Assembly (NCBI GenBank): GCA_003513015.1
Contig: DOTA01000102.1
Span: 255-5,778, forward strand
DNA length: 5,524 nt
Direction of reading: 5' to 3'
DNA from: Chloroflexota bacterium
GTDB taxonomy: Bacteria > Chloroflexota > Anaerolineae > Anaerolineales > UBA11858
Shown: piece after piece, positions 1 through 5,524 of the stretch
Position numbering within the stretch: the stretch's first letter is position 1
Layout of the letters: every line of letters begins with the position of its first letter
Notes under the pieces: generated by a model
Databases searched by the model: none
Told to the model about the DNA's origin: nothing
The model's input: only the letters and a program-made list of their open reading frames with translations
Program-made: the position numbers and the translations under genes

Positions 1-12
1 TATGGGTGGAAA

Positions 13-819
13 TCAGCCGGTTTTCAGACCGGTTACCTGATCGATGATGGCGAGCATAACTTCTAAATTGGGAATGGACGAAGCGGTGGCAGTGGCCCCG
101 CTAAACCAACCGCCGCCCTTTTTCTTGACCGAAAGCGTGCCTTTTTGAATAGCAACCTGCTCAATTTCGTTCCAAGGGTATGCTTTTTTGCCAATTTGGA
201 TGCCATCGGTTTTGCTGATTTGTACGGGGCCAAAGGTGCAAAGGGTGCCCTGATTGTAAGCCCCGGCGATTTCTTCATAGAGCAAGGGAAATAATTGTTC
301 ACCCACAGCGGCGGCAAGCTCTTCCACGTTCGTGAGGGTGTCGTTGAGTACTAATTTTTCGCCGTCTTTTTTAAACAGGGTGTAAACATGGGTGGTACCG
401 GTGTAGATTCCATTGGTGTAATGTTTGGTCACGGCCGACGTAAGGGAACTGATTTCATCCCAGCGCCAGGATTTCAAACCTTTGCGGTCGCGGTAGGCTA
501 GCCCGCTCTGGTAAACGACAGCGGCTTTGTTCCAATTGGAAAGAGCGCCCCAGGCCAGCAGCAACGCAACAACAAACAGGGTTACAGCTAAAATCCAAGG
601 GCCGGTGAGACTTGGAACCACCACGGCGGGACCAAATTTTAGGTAGCGGGTGTAAGCGTTGTAAGCGCCCCACAACAAGGCCGCGCCCGCCCCACTGAAG
701 AGCAACAGCATCACAATCAGGTTGCCCCAACGGCTACCTCTTTTAGCGGGATAGTAAGCCAGAGAAGCACCCAGGCCAAAAACATTTGAGAAAGCATCAG
801 GAATTTGGGGTGTGGTCAT
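13..819 (-). CDS. Two-helix membrane protein of unknown function, DUF6585-like
   Basis: A 268-residue protein whose function I do not recognise. An ATG at 819 is preceded by AGGAG four bases upstream. Longer in-frame starts, up to 1026, lie inside nadD and lack such a site, so I reject them. A short polar N-terminus is followed by two hydrophobic segments, about residues 33-54 and 74-94, separated by a short loop with positive charges. The remaining ~170 residues are soluble and probably cytoplasmic. They contain two similar units: a Gly-Leu-Ala-Tyr start leading to WRWDEI at 118-123, and a Gly-Ile-Gln-Ile start leading to YPWNEI at 214-219. This resembles tandem PH-like beta domains. The overall pattern fits my memory of the DUF6585 family, which is unverified. 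It is the last gene of the obg-nadD operon, with one base between the nadD stop and its start. The stop is TGA at 13-15. The reading frame is secure; the family name is tentative. Confidence 0.8.
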   Translation of the reverse strand: MTTPQIPDAFSNVFGLGASLAYYPAKRGSRWGNLIVMLLLFSGAGAALLWGAYNAYTRYLKFGPAVVVPSLTGPWILAVTLFVVALLLAWGALSNWNKAAVVYQSGLAYRDRKGLKSWRWDEISSLTSAVTKHYTNGIYTGTTHVYTLFKKDGEKLVLNDTLTNVEELAAAVGEQLFPLLYEEIAGAYNQGTLCTFGPVQISKTDGIQIGKKAYPWNEIEQVAIQKGTLSVKKKGGGWFSGATATASSIPNLEVMLAIIDQVTGLKTG

Positions 820-820
820 G

Positions 821-1435
821 TTACTCCTGTTGTTGGCAATAAAGTTTGGATTGCTGGATGATGCGATAAACCTCTGGGGGAAGATAATAGCGGAATGGCT
901 GCCCCAGCCAGATTCTACTGCGGATTTGAGAGGCCGCGATCTCAAGCAGAGGCGCTTCAACAAACCAGAGTTTGGGGGTGATTCCGGGAATTTGAGTTTC
1001 GAGGCGGCTGAGGTCGAACTGATCACCAGGGCGGCGCATGATCCCTAAGGCATAACAAGCCTCCACAAATTCCGGAGCGGCATACCAACTGGGGAGATCG
1101 CGCAGAGAATCGCCGCCCATCAGATAAACGAGATGGGCTTGGGGATATTTTTCTTGCAGCAAATGAACGGTATCGACAGCAAAATGCGGCGAGGGACGGT
1201 CAATTTCGACGCGGGAGATTTTAAAACCGGGATTATCTGCAATGGCGGCCTGCACCAGGCGCAAGCGCAGATCAAGCGGTGTAATGGGTTGGTTTTGTTT
1301 ATGGGGTGGATTGGGTGTCAGCACCCACAGAACTGTATCCAACTGGAGCTGCTGCTTGGCTTCGGCGGCCAAAATTTGGTGCCCAATGTGGGGCGGATCA
1401 AAAGTGCCGCCGAAGATGCCGAGGGTTTCTGTCAT
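821..1435 (-). CDS. nadD: Nicotinate-nucleotide adenylyltransferase
   Basis: NadD transfers AMP from ATP to nicotinate mononucleotide, giving deamido-NAD, the step before NAD synthetase in cytoplasmic NAD biosynthesis. The 204-residue length is typical. The nucleotidyltransferase signature GGTFDPPHIGH lies at residues 9-19, with its HxGH-type histidines. PNPPHK follows at 41-46 and MGGDSLRDLPSW at 106-117; both are family hallmarks. The C-terminal phosphate-binding motif, usually ISSTxIR, reads IAASQIR at 166-172, so two small residues differ while the serine/threonine position and the arginine remain. The start at 1435 places the signature near residue 9, as is normal, although no strong Shine-Dalgarno sequence is visible before it. 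It lies 56 bp downstream of obg on the same strand, a pairing common in many bacteria, and its end overlaps the ribosome site of the next gene. Confidence 0.96.
   Translation of the reverse strand: MTETLGIFGGTFDPPHIGHQILAAEAKQQLQLDTVLWVLTPNPPHKQNQPITPLDLRLRLVQAAIADNPGFKISRVEIDRPSPHFAVDTVHLLQEKYPQAHLVYLMGGDSLRDLPSWYAAPEFVEACYALGIMRRPGDQFDLSRLETQIPGITPKLWFVEAPLLEIAASQIRSRIWLGQPFRYYLPPEVYRIIQQSKLYCQQQE
824..828 (-). promoter_or_regulatory. Ribosome binding site inside the end of nadD
   Basis: AGGAG on the minus strand is formed by the last two sense codons of nadD (CAG GAG), directly before its TAA. It lies four bases from the ATG at 819. It fixes the start of the downstream membrane-protein gene. 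A ribosome finishing nadD would also sit on the next start, so translational coupling is likely. Confidence 0.75.
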
Positions 1436-1491
1436 GAGTCAGGAATCGCAAGCCCAAGAGGTTTATTCAAGGGGATGACATCGGAAAGGTT

Positions 1492-2754
1492 TTAATCCTG
1501 CCATTCGAGTTCGAACTCGCCAATGAAAACGGAATCGCCTTCTTGAACGCCGGCTTTGCGAAGGGCGTCTTCGATGCCGAGGGCTTTCATAATACGCTGG
1601 AAGCGGCGGATGGATTGATCGAATTCCCAATAGGTCATGGCGGCCGCGCGCTCGATGGATTCACCGACGACGCGCCAACCTTCGGGGACGCGTTTGATGC
1701 TAAATTCACGCGGATCACTCTCAGGGCGGTAAACCGGGATTTCTTGAGATTCTGGCGCAGGCGGTGGAGCCTGATTCAACAATTCGGCAGCCCGATAAAG
1801 GGCCGGGCGCACACCCGTGCCAGCCACCGCAGAGATCGACAAGGGAGCATAACCACGCGCTTCAAGCGCTTGCTTGACTTCGGGCCAGCGCGCCTGCACT
1901 TCGGGCAAATCCATTTTGTTAAAAACCACTAGCTGGGGTTTATCCTTCAAAGCGGGGTCAAAGAGAGCCAGTTCACTGTTGATTTGAGCAAAATCCAAAA
2001 GGGGATCTTCACCCATGCCATCGAGCAGGTGAATCAAAACCCGGGTACGCTGAATGTGGCGCAAGAAATCATGGCCTAGGCCGATCCCCAAATGTGCGCC
2101 TTCGATCAATCCGGGGATGTCGGCTAGCACCAGAGTGTGCTCCAAATCAAGTTCGGCGACGCCCAGGTTCGGAGAAATGGTGGTAAAGGGGTAATCTGCA
2201 ATTTTCGGCTTAGCGTTAGTCACCGCGGCGAGAAAGGTTGATTTCCCCGCATTGGGTACACCCACCAAACCAATATCGGCGATGAGCTTGAGTTCCAGCC
2301 GGAAGGTATGTTCTTCGCCCGGTTCACCTTTTTCGCCGATACGAGGGGCTTTATTGCGGGAGGTTGCGAAGCGAGCATTCCCACGTCCGCCGCGGCCGCC
2401 ATTACAAACGATCAACTGCTCCCCATCCGTGACCAAATCGCCCAGGAGTTTGTCACTATCAGCATCGTAAACCAAAGTTCCCGCGGGAACCTGGATGATC
2501 AGGTCATCGGCAGAGCGACCGGTTTGGTTTTGCTTGCTGCCGCGGGAACCATCCTGGGCGCGATATTTTTGCTGGTTGCGAAAGGCAAACAGGGTATTAT
2601 GGGCTGCTCGGGCTTCTAAAATCACACTGCCGCCCCGGCCTCCATCGCCGCCATCCGGCCCTCCGTGAGGCACATATTTTTCACGGCGGAAATGTACAGC
2701 TCCATCGCCGCCTTTGCCAGAGATTACAGTGATTTTTGCTTCATCAATAAACAT
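1492..2754 (-). CDS. obg: Obg-family GTPase (ribosome assembly)
   Basis: Obg is a slow, essential GTPase that binds the large ribosomal subunit and links its maturation to guanine-nucleotide levels. The 420-residue protein has all three expected domains. The glycine-rich Obg fold occupies about 1-157, including the GGPDGGDGGRGG stretch at 31-42. The G domain spans about 158-330: P-loop GVPNAGKS at 165-172, switch I DYPFTT at 187-192, DIPG at 212-215, NKMD at 279-282 and SAV at 308-310. A proline-rich linker near 329-335 leads to a C-terminal OCT domain, about 348-420, which many Gram-positive-type Obg proteins carry and E. coli ObgE lacks. The ATG at 2754 begins with the canonical MFIDEAKI; the Shine-Dalgarno sequence before it is poor. 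It is the first gene of the obg-nadD-membrane-protein operon and is divergent from rex. No key residue is missing. Confidence 0.97.
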   Translation of the reverse strand: MFIDEAKITVISGKGGDGAVHFRREKYVPHGGPDGGDGGRGGSVILEARAAHNTLFAFRNQQKYRAQDGSRGSKQNQTGRSADDLIIQVPAGTLVYDADSDKLLGDLVTDGEQLIVCNGGRGGRGNARFATSRNKAPRIGEKGEPGEEHTFRLELKLIADIGLVGVPNAGKSTFLAAVTNAKPKIADYPFTTISPNLGVAELDLEHTLVLADIPGLIEGAHLGIGLGHDFLRHIQRTRVLIHLLDGMGEDPLLDFAQINSELALFDPALKDKPQLVVFNKMDLPEVQARWPEVKQALEARGYAPLSISAVAGTGVRPALYRAAELLNQAPPPAPESQEIPVYRPESDPREFSIKRVPEGWRVVGESIERAAAMTYWEFDQSIRRFQRIMKALGIEDALRKAGVQEGDSVFIGEFELEWQD

Positions 2755-2792
2755 ATTTATCCATTCAAGGTTGTATTTTTTAACCGAATACG

Positions 2793-2801
2793 ATTATACC
2801 A
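2793..2801 (-). promoter_or_regulatory. Extended -10 promoter for the obg operon
   Basis: On the minus strand the sequence reads TGGTATAAT, a perfect -10 hexamer with the TGn extension. No good -35 hexamer is seen at 16-18 bp upstream, which extended -10 promoters tolerate. Transcription would begin near 2786, giving a leader of about 32 bases before the obg ATG. This is a match to a consensus only; no start site has been measured. Confidence 0.6.
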
Positions 2802-2804
2802 TTT

Positions 2805-2837
2805 GCAATTATCGTACTGTGCTTGTGCTATAATTGC
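2805..2837. promoter_or_regulatory. Candidate operator: 8-bp inverted repeat over the rex -10
   Basis: GCAATTAT at 2805-2812 is mirrored exactly by ATAATTGC at 2830-2837, with 17 bp between them and a centre at 2821. The right arm overlaps the rex -10 hexamer (2829-2834), and the left arm lies just upstream of the obg -10 element (2793-2801). A protein bound here could affect both divergent promoters. It does not match the usual Rex operator, TTGTG-N8-CACAA, so the binding factor is unknown. The arms are AT-rich and partly reflect the promoter sequence, so chance is possible. Confidence 0.4.
2826..2834 (+). promoter_or_regulatory. Extended -10 promoter for rex
   Basis: TGCTATAAT is a perfect -10 hexamer with the TGn extension. 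A TTGCAA at 2803-2808 is the nearest -35-like sequence, but its 20-bp spacing is too long, so the extended -10 probably carries the recognition. Transcription would begin near 2841. A second TATAAT at 2853-2858 lacks both the TG extension and a -35 and is a weaker alternative. The element lies within the candidate dyad operator, which would suit autoregulation. Confidence 0.6.
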
Positions 2838-2873
2838 GCCAGAAAGAACAAGTATAATGGCTAATCAATTTTT

Positions 2874-2880
2874 AAGGAGA
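2874..2880 (+). promoter_or_regulatory. Ribosome binding site of rex
   Basis: AAGGAGA lies five bases before the ATG at 2886. It is the strongest Shine-Dalgarno sequence in the window and fixes the rex start. The obg, nadD and atpC starts have much weaker sites. Confidence 0.85.
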
Positions 2881-2885
2881 CACCG

Positions 2886-3506
2886 ATGAGTAAAGTTGAA
2901 ATACCTGATATTGTTATTGGGCGTTTACCTTTATATTTACGCGCCTTACAAAGGATGGTACAGGAAGGTCGGCTCGTAACCTCGTCGCAAGAGTTGGGTG
3001 AAATTTTGGGCATCTCTGCGGCGCAGATTCGTAAAGACTTATCCCAATTTGGTGAATTTGGCAAGCAAGGCACCGGCTACAACATCGAATATCTTGTCGA
3101 TCAGTTGAAAAAGATTCTGAAACTTGATCGGGTTTGGGATATGGCCGTGATTGGCGCGGGGGATGTTGGCCATGCGCTGGCGCGCTATCATGGTTTCCGA
3201 GATCGCGGTTTTCAAGTAGCGCTAATTTTCGACAGCGATCCCGAAAAAATCGGATCGATGATTGGCGATTTCGTTATTCAGGATGTAACCAACATGGTTA
3301 CAAGTATCCGGGAGGCGGGTGTCAAAGTGGCAATGGTAACAACCCCTGCCGCGTACGCCCAAGATGTTACGGATAAATTGGTAGAAGCCGGTGTGAAGGC
3401 AATCTTGAACTACGCTCCTATTCGAATCAACGCGCCTGCGAATGTGCGAGTGCAATATATTGATCCGGCGACTCACTTACAGCGGATGTCTTATTACCTG
3501 GGGTAA
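2886..3506 (+). CDS. rex: Redox-sensing transcriptional repressor Rex
   Basis: Rex is a dimeric repressor that reads the NADH/NAD+ ratio. It is released from DNA when NADH binds, and typically controls fermentation, respiration and NAD-related genes. The 206-residue length is close to the family norm of about 210. The N-terminal winged helix (about 1-80) carries the Rex hallmark ISAAQIRKDLSQFGEFGK at 43-60, continuing to GTGY at 62-65. The Rossmann domain begins at about 85 with GAGDVG at 90-95, usually GxGNLG, and has the acidic FDSDP at 115-119 after the second strand, which selects NAD(H) over NADP(H). VTTPA at 151-155 and NYAPI at 175-179 match conserved Rex positions. The last ~12 residues form the domain-swapped helix region. 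It is monocistronic, bounded by its own promoter and a terminator. Its targets cannot be read from this window. Confidence 0.96.
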   Translation: MSKVEIPDIVIGRLPLYLRALQRMVQEGRLVTSSQELGEILGISAAQIRKDLSQFGEFGKQGTGYNIEYLVDQLKKILKLDRVWDMAVIGAGDVGHALARYHGFRDRGFQVALIFDSDPEKIGSMIGDFVIQDVTNMVTSIREAGVKVAMVTTPAAYAQDVTDKLVEAGVKAILNYAPIRINAPANVRVQYIDPATHLQRMSYYLG

Positions 3507-3537
3507 TTTCAAAATTTTTCGGGATCCAATAGGAGAA

Positions 3538-3565
3538 AAAAGGACTGGCGATGACCAGTCCTTTT
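3538..3565. terminator. Bidirectional intrinsic terminator between rex and the MreB gene
   Basis: An 11-bp perfect stem pairs 3538-3548 (AAAAGGACTGG) with 3555-3565 (CCAGTCCTTTT) around the six-base loop CGATGA. For rex the stem ends in TTTT, with more T residues after a CG break. For the leftward transcript the stem is followed by a run of six T residues (3541-3536 read on the minus strand). It lies 31 bp past the rex stop and 29 bp past the MreB stop, the expected position for convergent genes sharing one terminator. Confidence 0.88.
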
Positions 3566-3594
3566 CGTTTGATAAGTTCATTCCTACTGGGAAA

Positions 3595-4608
3595 TTACAC
3601 AGGGGGCAGATTCCGTTTGATTTTGGCATACACCCCGGATTCCAGTCCCAAGGAAGCGCCTTCAACCACACAGGTAGTAGGATTATCCACTAAATAAGCG
3701 GGAACGCCCAATTCTTTGGTCAATAATTTGTCGATGCCTCGCAAAAGCGCGCCGCCGCCGCATAAAGCGATCCCGCGATCAATAATATCGGAAACCAATT
3801 CGGGGGGAGTTTTTTCCAATACCCGGCGAGCGGTTTCGACAAATTCATGGAGCGGATCTTGCAAAGCCTCAACGATCTCCCCGGTGGTCAGGCTCAATGG
3901 GCGCGGCAGACCCGAAACCTGATCCTGACCCTGAAGTTGAATGCTCTGCTCTTCATCTTGCGGCACGGCAGCCCCGATTTGTATTTTAAGCATCTCTGCG
4001 GTGGGCTGCGCAATAACAAGGCCGTATTTACGGCGAACATAGGAAACGATGGCATCATCCAACTGCAAGCCACCGGCTCGCAAAGTTTCGGCAGCGACAA
4101 TGCCATACATAGCCAATACGGCAACTTGGGTTGCCCCGCCGCCCAGACTGATAAGCATATTACCAGAGGGTGTATTGAAGGGCAAATCAACGCCCAGGGC
4201 CGCGGCAATCGGCTGCTGGATCAGGAAAACATCTTTTTTGACGGCTTCCAAAGCGGCTTCATGGACCGCCCGGCTCTCAACGCTGGTAATGCCATAGGGA
4301 ACCGTGACCATCACCCGGGGGCGGAAAAAGCGCAATGGCCCACTGACTTTTCGAATCAGGTACTCTAAAAGTTTTTCGGTGATTTCGTAATCTGCGAGCA
4401 CCCCATTTTGAAGCGGGCGCACAACTTCTAAGGATTCGGGGACACGCCCATACATATTCTGCGCTTCTTCACCCACCTCGACGATCTTTTGCTCGTCAAC
4501 AGCAATAGCCACTACGGTCGGCTCGGAAAGCAGCACTCTGCCGCTTTCCGAGATTTTAGTATAGATCGTTCCCAGGTCGATCCCCAGGTCTTTTGATAGC
4601 ATGGCCAT
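3595..4608 (-). CDS. mreB: MreB/Mbl-family actin-like protein with altered active site
   Basis: MreB proteins form membrane-bound ATP-dependent filaments that organise cell-wall synthesis and cell shape. This 337-residue homologue has the family length and order. Phosphate loop 1 is DLGT at 11-14, the membrane-contact loop PLRFFRPR at 91-98, VPYGIT at 103-108, phosphate loop 2 LGGGAT at 155-160, the adenosine helix EMLK at 205-208, and the nucleotide-closing CGGGALLRG at 283-291. Several normally acidic or polar positions differ. The usual IEEP is IQQP (Q131, Q132), DIGGGTTE is SLGGGATQ (S154, A159, Q161), and GGD is GGL (L181). The replaced residues include those thought to position the catalytic water and Mg2+, so weak or absent ATP hydrolysis is inferred. 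It starts at 4608, five bases after atpC; a second ATG at 4602 is possible. No mreC or mreD is adjacent. The family is secure; the exact paralogue is not. Confidence 0.88.
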   Translation of the reverse strand: MAMLSKDLGIDLGTIYTKISESGRVLLSEPTVVAIAVDEQKIVEVGEEAQNMYGRVPESLEVVRPLQNGVLADYEITEKLLEYLIRKVSGPLRFFRPRVMVTVPYGITSVESRAVHEAALEAVKKDVFLIQQPIAAALGVDLPFNTPSGNMLISLGGGATQVAVLAMYGIVAAETLRAGGLQLDDAIVSYVRRKYGLVIAQPTAEMLKIQIGAAVPQDEEQSIQLQGQDQVSGLPRPLSLTTGEIVEALQDPLHEFVETARRVLEKTPPELVSDIIDRGIALCGGGALLRGIDKLLTKELGVPAYLVDNPTTCVVEGASLGLESGVYAKIKRNLPPV

Positions 4609-4613
4609 AAGTT

Positions 4614-5069
4614 TTAGCTCGGGGTTTCGTTTTCCAACATTGCCGGGAGCGTAGAGCGCTGCTGGCGATAGCGACGGACGGCATCTACACGCAGTTTTGA
4701 GCGCCTGAGAGCTGCCTCCATTTTTAGGTAGGAATCGGTATCCTGGGGAGGGCCTTCTGTCAGATATTGTTCGGCGCGGGCTTTGGCGGCTTCAGCGCGG
4801 GCAAGATCAATTTCGCGCACATTTTCAGCAGCATCTGCCAAAACGGTAACAATTTGGGGCTGGACTTCAACCAAACCACCCGCAACCGTGAAGGCTTCTT
4901 CTTTGCCGCCGAAACGGACGCGAATCACGCCGAAATCCAGTTTTGCCAGCAAGGGCGCGTGATTTGGCAAAATCCCCATTTCACCTTCACTACCGGGAAG
5001 AACCACGGTATCGGCATCACCCTCAAAAACCATACGATCTTGGGATACGATCTCACAACGAATAGGCAT
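4614..5069 (-). CDS. atpC: F-type ATP synthase epsilon subunit
   Basis: Epsilon sits on the central stalk of F1, connects gamma to the c-ring, and can inhibit ATP hydrolysis through its C-terminal helices. The 151 residues are slightly longer than the usual 130-140. The N-terminal beta sandwich (about 1-85) carries the signature LPGSEGEMGILPNHAPLL at 24-41. The C-terminal helical hairpin (about 87-138) is present and rich in Ala, Arg and Lys. It starts with IDLARA at 87-92, matching the I/L-D-x-x-R-A motif that binds ATP in Bacillus-type epsilon, so nucleotide-controlled inhibition is plausible. An insert of Gly, Pro and Asp at about 104-113 separates the two helices. It lies 23 bp after atpD and five bases before the MreB gene. 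The Shine-Dalgarno sequence is weak, so coupling to atpD translation is likely. Confidence 0.95.
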   Translation of the reverse strand: MPIRCEIVSQDRMVFEGDADTVVLPGSEGEMGILPNHAPLLAKLDFGVIRVRFGGKEEAFTVAGGLVEVQPQIVTVLADAAENVREIDLARAEAAKARAEQYLTEGPPQDTDSYLKMEAALRRSKLRVDAVRRYRQQRSTLPAMLENETPS

Positions 5070-5092
5070 ATATCAGCTTCTTTTCGTTTCTG

Positions 5093-5524
<432 letters not shown>

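Noticed and set aside
12..41. Possible hairpin at the end of the first gene (ATCAG-CCGGT with ACCGG-CTGAT)
   Set aside because: It has a four-base bulge, includes the stop codon, and is not followed by a T run within the 12 bases left, so it is not a convincing terminator.
820..1026. A 69-residue N-terminal extension of the membrane-protein gene, reading into nadD
   Set aside because: It overlaps nadD on the same strand in another frame, is not hydrophobic or signal-like, and a well-placed AGGAG precedes the ATG at 819.
1436..1491. Gap between obg and nadD as a regulatory or terminator site
   Set aside because: I found no stable hairpin with a T run and no good promoter in the 56 bp; co-transcription is the simpler reading.
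1543..1932. Rightward open frame of 129 codons opposite obg
   Set aside because: It is antisense to a clearly real gene, has no recognisable domain or ribosome site, and obg codon bias explains it.
2824..2841. TTGTG at 2824-2828 as a Rex operator
   Set aside because: Only one half is present. The position expected to read CACAA reads GCGCC, with no matching base.
2853..2858. Second TATAAT upstream of rex as the main promoter
   Set aside because: No TG extension and no -35-like hexamer at 16-18 bp; the element at 2826-2834 is better.

Overview
The window is a compact, moderate-GC bacterial chromosome segment with six complete genes, one gene cut by the right edge, and almost no non-coding DNA. 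The gene set is core housekeeping. A Gram-positive-type Rex regulator, an Obg with a C-terminal OCT domain, an F-type ATP synthase beta-epsilon pair and a soluble DUF6585-like membrane protein together suggest a Chloroflexota member, perhaps an Anaerolineae relative. That placement is inferred from protein style and is not proven by any marker here.

Layout. From the right edge, a leftward cluster holds the 3' part of atpD (ATP synthase beta), atpC (epsilon) and an MreB/Mbl-family actin-like gene. These are packed with gaps of 23 and 5 bp and look like the tail of an atp operon with a cytoskeletal gene attached. The cluster converges on rex, which runs rightward, and an 11-bp-stem bidirectional terminator sits between them. 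Rex is divergent from a second leftward operon: obg, nadD and a two-helix membrane protein of unknown function. A 131-bp intergenic region between rex and obg carries good -10 elements on both strands and a perfect 8-bp inverted repeat over the rex -10.

How the genes fit together. Rex senses NADH/NAD+, NadD makes the NAD precursor deamido-NAD, and ATP synthase makes ATP. Obg is a GTPase that monitors ribosome assembly and nucleotide state. The neighbourhood is therefore themed on energy and nucleotide status, although nothing in the sequence proves cross-regulation.

I see no mobile element, CRISPR array, RNA gene, defence system or other clearly new system. The most unusual item is the MreB homologue. 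Its fold motifs are intact, but several normally conserved acidic active-site residues are replaced, which suggests a specialised or ATPase-impaired paralogue. The second is the uncharacterised membrane protein, which has an apparent internal duplication and is translationally coupled to nadD.
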